A stretch of 64,000 bases of DNA from an uncultured Saprospiraceae bacterium (GTDB lineage Bacteria > Bacteroidota > Bacteroidia > Chitinophagales > Saprospiraceae), in NCBI GenBank assembly GCA_938028705.1, contig CALIZI010000050.1:1-64000 (forward strand), in the 5' to 3' direction. A model generated the notes under the pieces. That model was not told where the DNA came from. It saw only the letters and a list, made by a program, of their open reading frames with translations, and made no database searches. This document shows positions 51,268-61,943 of this stretch, piece after piece (within the stretch, counting starts at the first letter, position 1; the number at the start of each line of letters is the position of its first letter). Both the position numbers and the translations under genes were made by a program.

Positions 51268-54200
51268 TCACGCAGCCACCAACCTCACCTTCTCACTCCG
51301 CTTCTCCAAAACCGCCTTATAATCCCGAGGCATCACCTTCACAAAATCGTGTTTCGTATTCTCCCAATCTTGCAGCATAGCCAGCGCCCGTTTGCTACCT
51401 GTATATCGGAAGTGATTGCGGATAAGTTCTTGCAGGTCGTCGTAGTCTGTGGAAGCCATTGGGTCGAGGTCCACCATTTCCGTATTGCAATTTTTCTGAA
51501 AAGTATTTTTCGGATTATAGACATACGCAATACCGCCACTCATACCGGCGGCAAAATTGCGTCCGGTTTCGCCCAAGACCGCTACTACGCCGCCTGTCAT
51601 ATATTCGCAGCCGTGGTCGCCGATGCCTTCGATGACCGCTTTTACGCCCGAATTTCTCACTGCAAAACGTTCGCCTGCCATGCCCATGATATAGGCTTCG
51701 CCGGAGGTTGCGCCGTAGAGTGCCACGTTGCCGATGATGATATTTTCGTGGGCTTCAAAGGTCGCGCTGCGGTCGGGATGCACGATGAGTTTTCCGCCCG
51801 ACAAGCCCTTGCCAAAGTAATCATTCGACTCGCCTTCGAGGATAAAACTCAGGCCCCGCGCCACAAAAGCCCCAAAACTTTGCCCCGCCGAACCTCTGAA
51901 TCGAAACTCAATTGTATCGTCGGGCAGCCCCTCGCCTTTATAGCGTTTCGTGACCTCGTTGGAGAGCATCGCGCCCACTGCACGGTCGGTATTTTTTATC
52001 GCAAATGTGGACTCCATTTTCTTCCCCGATTCCAATACATTTTTCGCCTGACGAATCAGTTGCACATCCAAAACATCCTGAATATCATGTACTTGCGGCA
52101 CTTTTTTATATTGACCGACATTATCATCCACAGGTTCTTTATAGAGAATCGGACTCAAATCCACTTGCTTATATTTCCAATGTTCGATATTTTTATTTGC
52201 TTTGAGCAATTCCACTTTTCCAATCATTTCATTGACCGTTCGGAAGCCCAATTCTGCCATAATTTCGCGTAAATCCTGCGCCAAAAAATGGAAAAAATTG
52301 ATGACATGCTGCGGGTCGCCTGCGTAACGCTTGCGGAGTTCGGGGTCTTGCGTGGCGATACCGACGGGGCAGGTATTGAGGTGACATTTTCGCATCATAA
52401 TACAACCTTCGACCACAAGTGCGGCGGTTGCCACGCCCCATTCTTCTGCGCCCAAAAGTGCGGCGATAGCGATGTCGCGTCCGGTGCGAATTTGCCCGTC
52501 CGTTTGTACGGTTACGCGGTCGCGGAGTTTATTTTTGACGAGGGTTTGGTGGGTTTCTGCCAAGCCGAGTTCCCACGGAAGCCCCGCATGACGAATCGAA
52601 GTCAAGGGCGAAGCACCCGTACCGCCATCGTGACCGGAAATGAGAATCGCATCTGCCTTCGCCTTCGCCACGCCCGACGCAATGATGCCGACTCCGGCTT
52701 TGGAGACGAGTTTGACATTGATACGTGCAGCGCGATTGGCGTTTTTGAGGTCGAAAATGAGTTGCGCCAAATCCTCAATCGAATAAATATCGTGGTGCGG
52801 TGGCGGCGAAATCAAACCCACGCCCGGCGTAGAATGTCGCACCCTTCCAATCCAATCATTGACCTTATGACCGGGCAATTGTCCGCCTTCGCCGGGCTTC
52901 GCGCCTTGCGCCATTTTGATTTGCAATTCGTCGGCATTGGTGAGGTAATACGCCGTCACGCCGAAGCGTCCCGAAGCGACTTGTTTGGTGGCAGAACGTT
53001 CCGAATCCCCATTTGGTTTTGGGTCAAATCTGTCGGAATCTTCGCCGCCTTCGCCGCTATTACTTTTGCCGCCGATACGGTTCATCGCAATGGCAAGCGT
53101 GGTGTGCGCTTCATGCGAAATAGAACCGAAAGACATCGCGCCCGTACAGAAACGTTTGAGGATTTCTTCGACGGGTTCTACCTGTTCTATCGGAATGGCT
53201 TCGGTTTTCCTAAAGGTCAATAAACCTCTCAATGTCAATGCTTTGCGCGTTTGTTCATTGATAAGTTTTGCATATTTTTTGTAAATATTATAATCATTTT
53301 TTCGGGTACAATATTGTAATAAATGAATGGTTTGCGGATTAAAAGTGTGGATTTCGCCACGATGTTTCCATTGAAAAACACCGCCCGTTTCGAGTTGCGA
53401 ATTGGGTATTTCGACAGGCGGAAAAGCTAATTGATGACGACTCAAAACTTCCTTCGCTATCCCATTGAAATCAATACCCGAAATGCGGGAAATTGTTCCT
53501 TTAAAACACTTGTCCACCACTTCTTCATTCAAACCCAAAATCTCAAAAATCTGTGCGCCTTTATACGATTGCAAAGTCGAAATACCGATTTTCGACATGA
53601 TTTTCAATAAGCCTTTTCCAATCGCTTTGATGTATGTTTGAATGAGGTCGTCGAGGCTATATTTTTCTTCAAAAAACTGAATCCGCTTCAATTCGGCAAT
53701 TGTCGAAAAGGACATATACGGATTTATCGCATCTACACCGTAGCCAATCAGGGTCGCAAAATGATGCGTTTCGCGCACATCACCCGCCTCCACTACGATA
53801 GACACTTTATTGCGAATCCCTTGCCGTATCAGGCTGTGATGAATCGCGCCCGCCGCCAATAGCGAAGGTATCGGCGCATGATTTGTGTCCACCTTTTTAT
53901 CGGACAAAATAAGGATATTCGCGCCATTGTGAACGAGGTCTTCGGCAGTCGCTCGCATTTGGTCAATCGCTGCGTCTAATCGTCCTTTCTGACCGCCTGT
54001 TTTGAAGACCATATCTACCACGCCCGATCTAAAATTCGGGTGGTCAATATCGCGGATTTTACTCAAATCTTCATTGGTCAAAACGGGTTGGTCGAGGTGA
54101 ATAAATCGCGCATGTTCTGCCCCCGAATCCAAGATATTTGACTTGCTGCCCAGCTTGGAATAGAGCGACATAATCGCCCGTTCACGTATCGGGTCTATCG

Positions 54201-55842
54201 GCGGATTGGTGACTTGTGCAAAGAGTTGTTTGAAGTAATTGGCGAGGTGTTGAGATTGATGAGAAAGCACCGCCAAAGGCGTATCCGAACCCATCGAACC
54301 AATCGGGTCTTTTTTGGATTTCAACATTGGACCAATCAACACTTTCAGGTCTTCTTTTGTAAATCCAAATAATTGTTGATGCCTGAGTAATGTCTTTTCA
54401 TTTAAATGAATATTATTAACTTCTCCTATTGCTAAATCCTTGATATTCAGTTTATTTTCTCTTAAAAATGTTTTGCAATCCACACGATTACAAATCACTT
54501 CTTTGACTTCTTTATCGTGAATAATGCGCCCTTCACTCAAATCCGCAATCAACATTTTGCCGGGTTGTAGCCGACCTTTTTTCACTATTTTCGCAGGGTC
54601 AACGGGCAATGCGCCGACCTCCGAAGCGACCACCAAACGGTCATCATTGGTCATAAAATAACGGGCGGGTCGCAAGCCATTTCTATCCAATGTCGCACCG
54701 ACCAAAATGCCGTCTGTAAAGCAAATCGCGGCGGGTCCGTCCCAGGGTTCCATGATGTTGTTGTGGTATTCGTAAAAGTCGCGTTTGTAGTCGGGCATTT
54801 GAGGGTCGTGTTCCCATGCTTCGGGAATCATCATCATGAGTGCGTGAGGCATCGTACGCCCACTCATCACCAGAAATTCGAGAACATTATCGAAGTTGCC
54901 GGAATCCGATAATTCCTTGCCACAAATCGGTAGTAATTTCTCAATTTCATCTGCCGTAAACAGGGTCGATTCGAGCAATTTTTCCTTCGATGCCCACCAG
55001 TTTTTATTGCCCTGAATGGTATTGATTTCGCCATTATGCGCGATATAGCGGAAGGGCTGCGCGAGCTTCCATTTCGGAACGGTATTGGTCGAAAATCGGG
55101 AGTGAATGAGGGCAATCGCTGATTTGAAAGACTGACTTTGGAGGTCGGGGAAGTAAGGGCGGAGTTGGTGGGTGGTCAATTGACCTTTATAAATAATTGT
55201 TTTATACGAAAAAGAAGTAATATAAAATGCGTCCTTAGATTGCGGAAATGTCTTGTGTATATTATGTGTGGAAAATTTGCGAAGCACAAATAAACGGCGT
55301 TCCAAATCTTTCTTATCCATTGGTTTATAGGGTTTTACAAAGACTTGTTCCATGCGCGGCTCTACGTCAATCGCCGAGTCGCCGAGTTCTTCGTGGTCGG
55401 TTGGTACTTTGCGATAGCCGAGCAATTCAAAACCGAGTTCGTCGATATAATCATTGAACAGGGTGCGACATTGACTGCGAAGATTGCGGTCATTGGGCAT
55501 GAAAACCATGCCTACGCCATAGTTACCGTATTCGGGCAAATCAAAGCCAATTTCAAGGGCTTTGCGTTGGAAAAATTCGTGGGGCATTTGGGTCAGAATC
55601 CCTGCACCATCGCCCGTATTCGGCTCACAACCACAAGCACCGCGATGCTCCATGTTGCTCAACATAAGCAAGGCATCTTCGATGAGTTGGTGCGATTTTT
55701 CGCCTTTTAGATTGGCGATTAAACCTGTGCCGCAGGCGTCTTTTTCTAATTGAGGTGTGTATAGTGACTGACGGTTGACTCCGATAGCTATCGGAGACGG
55801 TTGACGGTCAAGGGTACTCGGATTTTGTTGGTCGTATTCCAT
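51268..55842 (-). CDS. gltB: Glutamate synthase large subunit
   Basis: 1524 residues. Class II amidotransferase domain with nucleophile in EKDACGTGLIANLKGEKSHQ (Cys about residue 37), FMN/FMN-binding synthase domain (ISGHDGGTGASPLTSIRHAG) with the 3Fe-4S region CHLNTCPVGIATQDPELRKR, and the C-terminal beta-helix (GNVALYGATSGEAYIMG). The N-terminal 36-residue stretch is encoded partly by an 18-base palindrome flanked by 9-base direct repeats. The gltD gene should follow directly downstream, but the island intervenes. Confidence 0.97.
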   Translation of the reverse strand: MEYDQQNPSTLDRQPSPIAIGVNRQSLYTPQLEKDACGTGLIANLKGEKSHQLIEDALLMLSNMEHRGACGCEPNTGDGAGILTQMPHEFFQRKALEIGFDLPEYGNYGVGMVFMPNDRNLRSQCRTLFNDYIDELGFELLGYRKVPTDHEELGDSAIDVEPRMEQVFVKPYKPMDKKDLERRLFVLRKFSTHNIHKTFPQSKDAFYITSFSYKTIIYKGQLTTHQLRPYFPDLQSQSFKSAIALIHSRFSTNTVPKWKLAQPFRYIAHNGEINTIQGNKNWWASKEKLLESTLFTADEIEKLLPICGKELSDSGNFDNVLEFLVMSGRTMPHALMMMIPEAWEHDPQMPDYKRDFYEYHNNIMEPWDGPAAICFTDGILVGATLDRNGLRPARYFMTNDDRLVVASEVGALPVDPAKIVKKGRLQPGKMLIADLSEGRIIHDKEVKEVICNRVDCKTFLRENKLNIKDLAIGEVNNIHLNEKTLLRHQQLFGFTKEDLKVLIGPMLKSKKDPIGSMGSDTPLAVLSHQSQHLANYFKQLFAQVTNPPIDPIRERAIMSLYSKLGSKSNILDSGAEHARFIHLDQPVLTNEDLSKIRDIDHPNFRSGVVDMVFKTGGQKGRLDAAIDQMRATAEDLVHNGANILILSDKKVDTNHAPIPSLLAAGAIHHSLIRQGIRNKVSIVVEAGDVRETHHFATLIGYGVDAINPYMSFSTIAELKRIQFFEEKYSLDDLIQTYIKAIGKGLLKIMSKIGISTLQSYKGAQIFEILGLNEEVVDKCFKGTISRISGIDFNGIAKEVLSRHQLAFPPVEIPNSQLETGGVFQWKHRGEIHTFNPQTIHLLQYCTRKNDYNIYKKYAKLINEQTRKALTLRGLLTFRKTEAIPIEQVEPVEEILKRFCTGAMSFGSISHEAHTTLAIAMNRIGGKSNSGEGGEDSDRFDPKPNGDSERSATKQVASGRFGVTAYYLTNADELQIKMAQGAKPGEGGQLPGHKVNDWIGRVRHSTPGVGLISPPPHHDIYSIEDLAQLIFDLKNANRAARINVKLVSKAGVGIIASGVAKAKADAILISGHDGGTGASPLTSIRHAGLPWELGLAETHQTLVKNKLRDRVTVQTDGQIRTGRDIAIAALLGAEEWGVATAALVVEGCIMMRKCHLNTCPVGIATQDPELRKRYAGDPQHVINFFHFLAQDLREIMAELGFRTVNEMIGKVELLKANKNIEHWKYKQVDLSPILYKEPVDDNVGQYKKVPQVHDIQDVLDVQLIRQAKNVLESGKKMESTFAIKNTDRAVGAMLSNEVTKRYKGEGLPDDTIEFRFRGSAGQSFGAFVARGLSFILEGESNDYFGKGLSGGKLIVHPDRSATFEAHENIIIGNVALYGATSGEAYIMGMAGERFAVRNSGVKAVIEGIGDHGCEYMTGGVVAVLGETGRNFAAGMSGGIAYVYNPKNTFQKNCNTEMVDLDPMASTDYDDLQELIRNHFRYTGSKRALAMLQDWENTKHDFVKVMPRDYKAVLEKRSEKVRLVAA
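55771..55805. repeat. 18-bp palindrome with 9-bp flanking direct repeats inside gltB
   Basis: CTCCGATAGCTATCGGAG at 55779-55796 is flanked by ACGGTTGAC at 55771-55779 and 55797-55805. The layout is like an insertion with target duplication. The unit codes for SPIAIGV near residue 18 of GltB. Confidence 0.7.
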
Positions 55843-55856
55843 ATTTCCGACTTTAT

Positions 55857-56077
55857 ATTCACGTTTCGCTGAAAAAACATTTTAGATAAGTTAAATTTAT
55901 AAAAATTTAGTTTCCAGAATTTTATCCAATGATAAAAAATAATTTAATTTGGAGTGAACTGTACTGACGACTTTAGCCGTCAAGTGGCTTACGTTTTCCG
56001 CGACGGCTAAAGTCGTCGGTACGGGGCATTTCACTCTAATTGTTATTTTTTAATTTTGATTTTAGCGAAACGTGAAT
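55857..56077. repeat. Nested palindrome upstream of gltB
   Basis: Outer arms ATTCACGTTTCGCT (55857-55870) and AGCGAAACGTGAAT (56064-56077) are perfect complements. Inside, GGAGTGAACTGTACTGACGA (from 55951) through GCCGTC pairs with GACGGCTAAAGTCGTCGGTA onward (56002-56036). The rest to 56420 is AT-rich with no gene. Confidence 0.85.
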
Positions 56078-56423
56078 TTACATGCTCATTCAAAATGAGT
56101 ATAGTGATACCAAAATGTAGTTCAGAACAGATACAACAGGCGAATATTCAGGCATTTGGGAGCTAAGTGATACTTTACAAAGATATGGCTATTTTGTGGT
56201 TATTTCAAAATTTATGCAAGCATTTAAAATTATTTCAAAATAAAATTTTACATTTTTAATAAAAACAAAATCTATACTTTCTGCATTTGGAATAATTTTA
56301 ACGTGAAATGGTATTTAGCGGAATTATGTTTTGTGATATTTTTATTGGCTTAATGCTTATTTTAAATTTGAGAAATCAAAAATGAGAGACTCTGATTTTG
56401 AAGGGGATTATATTTTTTGAAAA

Positions 56424-56459
56424 AAAAGTGTCACCTCATAAATGGAGGTGACACTTTTT
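56424..56459. terminator. Terminator of the susCD-like unit
   Basis: AAAAGTGTCACCTCATAAATGGAGGTGACACTTTT in effect: stem AAGTGTCACCTC / GAGGTGACACTT with a short loop and flanking A and T runs, 55 bases beyond the susD stop. Confidence 0.8.
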
Positions 56460-56513
56460 GTATAATTTTAAAATTACAAAGATCAAATTCCTGATTGATA
56501 TAAGATTTAACGC

Positions 56514-57821
56514 TTAATTTTCTGTAACAGGACGTGGCATTTGTTCCCACACATCATCGTCAGCACGGTCAAGCGGCAGTTCGCCTAAACGACCATAGCG
56601 GCGCATATCTACCCAACGGTGTCCTTCACCCCAGAGTGAAAGCCAGCGTTGGTGCAACATTTCATCCACCAACTCATCATCACTTGTACCGCCGGAATAG
56701 GCAGCCAGACCATTTTCTATACGCGTGAGGTTGAGCATAAGTTCGGCTTGTGCATTATCGTGACCGATATTTGCCTCTGCACTGATAAGCCACAATTCTT
56801 CATTGCGAATCAACGGAACATTATCTGCCAAAGATTTGTAAATGACCACATCATGGTCGCCGGTCAAGCCATCTAAGGTCAGTGGTGTATCACGTAGCGC
56901 AATTTTGTCTTTACGGGCATCCGCAGCATCAAGCGCACTTACAAAAGACGGATGTGCGATGATAGCATCTGCCTGATTGGTCGGGCGAAAAACAGGATTG
57001 GAGGCTTCCCCTCCCGCTACGGAAAAGTAAAGTGCCGGACCCATATTTTTCAGCCCTGTCATGTCCATAAACGACTCAGCAAGTGCAGCACGGGCGGCAG
57101 TTTTATTGTCTTGATAAATGGCAACACGAGCAGCTATGGCACGATTGAATTGACGGAAACTCGCAGGTGAATTAAATCCATCAAAACCCTCTGAAAGACT
57201 GAACCTGAAATTAGCATTACTCAAGTCCGCTGCGCCTCCATCCAATAAAGATGCAATACCCGCAAGTGCTTCATCATAAGTAACAAAAGCTCCTAGATTT
57301 TCGACATCCGCTACATCCAAACGAATACCATTTTGATATTGTAAATTCAGTACCAACAACAACTCATAAGCTTGAATGGTTTTGGCAAAACCCGTATAAC
57401 CCCTGATGTCTTGGTCACTCAATCCGGGTGCAGCATTGGCAACTGCTTCAAGTAAAATATTACAGTTTTTGACAGTACGGTATCTACCGAAATACGGGCG
57501 CGTACCATAAAATCCTGCATTATCGAGTTGTGAGTTTTCTCTACCAAGCAACTCGCCTGTATAGCGCGGATCAGAACCCGTAAAGAACCAATAATCACGA
57601 CCAATAATTGACGTGACATCATAGTAAAAACCCATTTCCTGGCCCATCAAGGATTCGATACCTGTTATGACGGTTTGCAGTTCACTCGGTGTTGCATCTT
57701 CGAGTATTTCCTCCAGTACGGTTTCGTTGGGGTTCGGAATTTCGTCTATATTACAACTTGTCCAACAGAACATTCCTATAACTGCGGCAAGGATATATAT
57801 TTTATTAAATAAAAATTTCAT
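56514..57821 (-). CDS. SusD/RagB-like nutrient-binding lipoprotein
   Basis: 435 residues. The signal peptide ends in FCWTSC, so Cys 23 is lipidated. Helical TPR-like repeats run through the body (TGFAKTIQAYELLLVLNLQY), and the C-terminal SusD signature LVDEMLHQRWLSLWGEGHRW is followed by VDMRRYGRLGELPLD. It forms the lid over the TonB-dependent channel encoded just upstream, and binds an oligomeric nutrient. No glycosidase is nearby, so the nutrient is not predictable. Confidence 0.93.
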   Translation of the reverse strand: MKFLFNKIYILAAVIGMFCWTSCNIDEIPNPNETVLEEILEDATPSELQTVITGIESLMGQEMGFYYDVTSIIGRDYWFFTGSDPRYTGELLGRENSQLDNAGFYGTRPYFGRYRTVKNCNILLEAVANAAPGLSDQDIRGYTGFAKTIQAYELLLVLNLQYQNGIRLDVADVENLGAFVTYDEALAGIASLLDGGAADLSNANFRFSLSEGFDGFNSPASFRQFNRAIAARVAIYQDNKTAARAALAESFMDMTGLKNMGPALYFSVAGGEASNPVFRPTNQADAIIAHPSFVSALDAADARKDKIALRDTPLTLDGLTGDHDVVIYKSLADNVPLIRNEELWLISAEANIGHDNAQAELMLNLTRIENGLAAYSGGTSDDELVDEMLHQRWLSLWGEGHRWVDMRRYGRLGELPLDRADDDVWEQMPRPVTEN

Positions 57822-58235
57822 GTTATATATTTTTTTGAAAAATGATTGATTGATAGTTTTAAAAAATTAGGTAGTATTCGAGTAAAGTATGGTTAGTCGG
57901 CAGACGAAGTTTTTTATAAAAATTAGTGCTTGACTCCATAAAATAGGTGTCATTTAGCACCGGATTCGTCTGACGACAGGGGCTTTGCTTGTATACTGCT
58001 TTATGGTTAGATTGTTACATTGTTTTATTGTTGTATATAGCCATAATTAAATCACAAATAGCTGTTTATCAACAATATAGCAATATAACAATGAAACATT
58101 TTGTAAAATAAAAAGTATAATTTTAAACCTAATACAGTATAAAAATTAAATTATAATTACTTTTTAAAAAAACATTAATCAAATCAATCATTTATCATTT
58201 ATAAAAAACAATTCAACAATCTGCTAATCAAGCTA
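57822..58235. other. Gap between susC and susD with palindromic words
   Basis: GTCGGCAGACGAA (57896-57908) pairs with TTCGTCTGACGAC (57965-57977) with one mismatch. A looser palindrome of TTACATTGTTTTATTG / CAATATAACAATG words spans 58002-58097. The gap is unusually long for a susC-susD pair. No gene seen. Confidence 0.6.
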
Positions 58236-61199
58236 TTAAAAAGTTGCCGAAATATGGAAGTTGAAACGTTTGGCAGAGGGGAAAGGTGTCACCTCTACAC
58301 CCTGCGACAAGCCGCCTGCACCAAAGTTGGACACCTCTGGATCGTAACTGTTGTAAGTAAAGAAATTGAGCATATTGGTACCTGAAAAACCAATTTTAAG
58401 TTTTGCAATATCACCAAGTGTCTCTTTTGGAATGGTATAAAATACACCTAATTCACGCAGCCTGACATAAGTGGCATCTTCTACATACGGTTCGGTATTG
58501 ACACCCAATTGGCCAAGGCGATAGTCACCGTTACCGAGTTGACCTTCCGGGTCGAGATCAATATCATCATAATCGTGTGTCGTATTATTCAGGTCAAATA
58601 ATAAGCTGGAAAGGTTGATATTTTCGCCGCCTTGTTTCCAGTGAATCAAGAAATTGAGGTCAAAATCACCTAGGCTCAATTGATTATAAAAAGTGGTTTG
58701 GAAATCAGCTTCCGAATTACCGAAAATCTGTAAGGAAGGGTCAGCACCATTCAATCCTACATCAGGGCTATTGCCTACACCAATGATAGTGGTCGGGCTA
58801 TAACCTTCTTTGATGAGAAATTGACCGAGAAAGTCCGCGAAGCCGCCTGTGGTATAGTCAGGTACGAGCAGTTTAGTCACTTCGGCAGTATTTTTCCACC
58901 AACCTATTCGGGTAAACCAATCCAACTTATCTGTATTAAGAATTTGTGCGTTGAGTCCGATTTCAATGCCTCTATTTTCTAAACCTGCGGCATTGGTAAC
59001 GCGATTGGTATAACCGGAGGAAGTCTGCAAATCGGCATTGAGCAGGAGATCTTCTACGGATTTGATGTAGTAAGTAGCATCCAATAACAGTCGGTTTTTG
59101 AGGAATCCTAAATCAAAACCAAATTCAATTTCCGATTGTCTTTCAGGTCCTACCTCGTTGTTGCCGAGTGTACTACCTATCGTTATACCGGGAAGCCCAT
59201 TGACAATGGCACTATTGAAAGCTGTAAATTTAGCTCCAAACTGCGGGAAGTTACCCGATTGACCGTAGGCAGTACGCAGTTTGAGTTGGCTCAATGCGCG
59301 CCCCTCTCCGCTCATAAATTCGTGTATATTGACAGCAAGTGAGGCTTTCGGATAAAAGAAGAGTTCGTTGGCATCACTATTATTGGAAGATTTATCACCT
59401 CTCAATCCGGCAGTCAACATCACTTTGTCCTGCCAGTTAATTTCTTCCTGTACAAAAAAGCCTTTATCCTTTTGAATCAATCTGCCTTGTGTTACATTTC
59501 TCGTACCAGATTGGTCAAGGTTGGTTTGCAGACCTATCATATTACTGGATTCACCGAGTATCGTATTTCTGTTAAAATCCTCTTGTGTGACTCCGAGTTG
59601 AGTACGTAGGTTCAAGCCGCCGTTTGTGTAAAAAGAATGTACGAGAAATGCAGCAATATTGGTATTCAGATTATTGGTTGAGCCTTGTACGGATACACCG
59701 TTTAAGCCCGCACCATCGCGCTGAAACTGGACATCATTCGGAAAAATTGCTCTTGTTGCCAAATTGTAGTAATCTGCACCACCGCGCAGGATAGCCCGCA
59801 AACTCATATTATCTTTTGTGATAAGTTTGGCAGTAAACTGACCACCACCGATAAGGCGGTTGATCTTTTCATTATTGGTAATTTTTGCAGCGGTTTCCAG
59901 AAAGTTGGAAGGCGCATAAGGATTGGACGGATATATGCCATTGGCATCCGGTTGAAGTGCGGCAAATGAAGGCGTGGATGTAAACGAAATGCCCATCGTT
60001 GTACCCGAATTATCGTTGTTAAAAAACCCTCTGTCTGCTGATGAATTGATGTAAGATGCCGTAGTCGAAAGATCCAACCAATCAGTTACTTTATGATTGA
60101 TATTGACACGAGTGGAAATTTTACCATAACCTGTATTTTCTACAATACCTTCTTCGTTTTTATACGTACCACCTACAAAGAAAGAGGTCTTTTCGCTACC
60201 TCCGCGAAATGCTATGCGCGAAGTAGATAATATACCACGATTGCCATACAATAATTCTTCATAATTGGTTGCCGGATTGTTGCGAAACTCATCAATCGCT
60301 CCGGCAAAGTTGGAACTGAGAACACGCTCTTCAGTCCACTCGCGTTGTCCAAGCGGGTTGAGCATTTGTGTCCAACCGAGTGATTGTTTGAACATCACCT
60401 CCGTAGGTCCCGGTTTTCCTCTTTTGGTCGTAATGATGACCACACCACCCGATGCACGCGAGCCGTATTGTGCCGCTGCCGAAGCTCCTTTGAGAATTTC
60501 AATCGTTTCAATATCTTCCGGATCGATGTCCGCCAGACGATTTGACGGATTATCCTGATTGGATGTACTACCACCGGAAGATGCGCGAGAGACCGAATTC
60601 AAACCCGCCGGAATAGAAGAGTTGTCAATATAAATGCCATCCATGATAATTAAAGGCTGTGACGAGCCGTTGATGGATGTCGTACCGCGTGTCTTGATGG
60701 AAATACCTCCACCCGGCGCACCCGAGTTGGCGCGGATTTCCGCCCCTTTGAATTTTCCGTAAAGGGCAGCATCTGTGGTAGTTGCAACGGTTACGCCTGT
60801 CAGTTCGGTTGAAGAAATCGAAGCTACCGAGTTGGCAAGGTTACTCCGTTTTACAGAAGTTGCCAATCCTGTAACGACGACCTCATCCAATACACTTGAA
60901 CCTTCGGACATCACGATATTGGCAGCACCGCCGCCCGATACGTCAAGCGTTTGGGTCTCGAAACCTATATAGGAAATTTCTAATTGAGTCGCACCCTCTG
61001 GAATTTTTAATGAATATTTGCCGTCAATATCAGTCGTTGTACCGATACTCGTTCCTTTGACGGAAACATTGACACCGATAAGCGGAACACCCGAATCGTC
61101 TGTAATTGTTCCGGTAGCCGTTGATTGTGCCTGTGCAATACTGGCTAGCAGAAAAAGAGACATCAGTGTGATGCCGATTTTTATTAGTATTTGTTTCAT
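58236..61199 (-). CDS. SusC/RagA-like TonB-dependent outer-membrane receptor
   Basis: 987 residues. Signal peptide (to about 24), carboxypeptidase-regulatory-like domain (GTITDDSGVPLIGVNVSVKG, residues 30-105), plug domain (SVLDEVVVTGLATSVKRSNL, about 112, and IETIEILKGASAAAQYGSRA, about 222) and a beta barrel ending in NFHISATF. The SusC-specific plug motif is intact. It imports nutrients with the SusD lid protein, powered by TonB. Transcribed with susD across a 414-base gap. Confidence 0.95.
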   Translation of the reverse strand: MKQILIKIGITLMSLFLLASIAQAQSTATGTITDDSGVPLIGVNVSVKGTSIGTTTDIDGKYSLKIPEGATQLEISYIGFETQTLDVSGGGAANIVMSEGSSVLDEVVVTGLATSVKRSNLANSVASISSTELTGVTVATTTDAALYGKFKGAEIRANSGAPGGGISIKTRGTTSINGSSQPLIIMDGIYIDNSSIPAGLNSVSRASSGGSTSNQDNPSNRLADIDPEDIETIEILKGASAAAQYGSRASGGVVIITTKRGKPGPTEVMFKQSLGWTQMLNPLGQREWTEERVLSSNFAGAIDEFRNNPATNYEELLYGNRGILSTSRIAFRGGSEKTSFFVGGTYKNEEGIVENTGYGKISTRVNINHKVTDWLDLSTTASYINSSADRGFFNNDNSGTTMGISFTSTPSFAALQPDANGIYPSNPYAPSNFLETAAKITNNEKINRLIGGGQFTAKLITKDNMSLRAILRGGADYYNLATRAIFPNDVQFQRDGAGLNGVSVQGSTNNLNTNIAAFLVHSFYTNGGLNLRTQLGVTQEDFNRNTILGESSNMIGLQTNLDQSGTRNVTQGRLIQKDKGFFVQEEINWQDKVMLTAGLRGDKSSNNSDANELFFYPKASLAVNIHEFMSGEGRALSQLKLRTAYGQSGNFPQFGAKFTAFNSAIVNGLPGITIGSTLGNNEVGPERQSEIEFGFDLGFLKNRLLLDATYYIKSVEDLLLNADLQTSSGYTNRVTNAAGLENRGIEIGLNAQILNTDKLDWFTRIGWWKNTAEVTKLLVPDYTTGGFADFLGQFLIKEGYSPTTIIGVGNSPDVGLNGADPSLQIFGNSEADFQTTFYNQLSLGDFDLNFLIHWKQGGENINLSSLLFDLNNTTHDYDDIDLDPEGQLGNGDYRLGQLGVNTEPYVEDATYVRLRELGVFYTIPKETLGDIAKLKIGFSGTNMLNFFTYNSYDPEVSNFGAGGLSQGVEVTPFPSAKRFNFHISATF

Positions 61200-61359
61200 A
61201 GATTAATTAATAGTTTAGAAAAATGGCTTAAAATAAAGTTGAAATCAAAAATTATTTCAATATTTGAAATCAAAACTACAAAAATTATTAATATTTAAAG
61301 ATTTGAAAGCAGACAATAACATATTCGCTCATCCATATTGTAAAGTGAATTTGTTATTG

Positions 61360-61545
61360 AAATGTAAAATGTAAAATAAAAAATGTAAAATGTAAAGTTA
61401 TGCAATATGAATATTTCTCAATAATAATTTGACTTTCAATAATTTAAATATATAATTTTACGCCCTATCGACACTTTTACAACTTGTCCCGATGAAACGG
61501 GATTTTACATTTTTTATTTTACATTTTACATTTTACACCTCGCAT
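61360..61545. repeat. Word-type palindrome (ATGTAAAATGTAAAATA)
   Basis: Left arm 61361-61395 repeats GAAATGTAAAATGTAAAATA. Right arm 61501-61541 repeats TTTTACATTTTTTATTTTAC. The same words host the 206-bp element at 24190, but no such element is present here, so this may be an empty relative of that site. Confidence 0.8.
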
Positions 61546-61943
61546 TATAGAGGAGCGAAAACATTTTAGTGTATGTCACAAAATTTTATCGTTTGTTCCC
61601 AACCTTTTTAATAAAAACATCGTTGTTATAAGAAGCAAAGCACAACTTCCAAAAAAAACCACTATCAACACCTGATGCCACACATTACAATCCAAGACTT
61701 TTAACAAACTATTTGATTGTTGCTTATTATTATTTTACATAATAATATTTTAAAAATAAAAAAAATATTATTGTATAAAAATAAAAAAAGTTCTGTTTCA
61801 GTGAACTACATTGGGCTAAAATTCGTATATATAAGTGAGCTAAGTAGTCAGCTTAAAAACAGCACTACACTAAATAAAAAAATATATTTAAAAATTTTAC
61901 ATTAAATAATACAAAGGTTTTAACCATAAAAAAGAATGAACAG
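61546..61943. other. Intergenic stretch upstream of arfB
   Basis: AT-rich. An open frame at 61717-61905 has a Lys/Ile-rich composition and no motif; I do not accept it. TTTTAACCATAAAAAAGAATG directly before the start is shown here only in part as AACCATAAAAAAGAATG. No RNA gene seen. Confidence 0.5.

Noticed and set aside
51259-52272. 337-codon plus-strand frame over gltB
   Set aside because: Shadow frame; the opposite strand encodes conserved GltB sequence throughout.
61717-61905. 62-codon frame upstream of arfB
   Set aside because: Low-complexity Ile/Lys/Leu composition in AT-rich DNA; no support.
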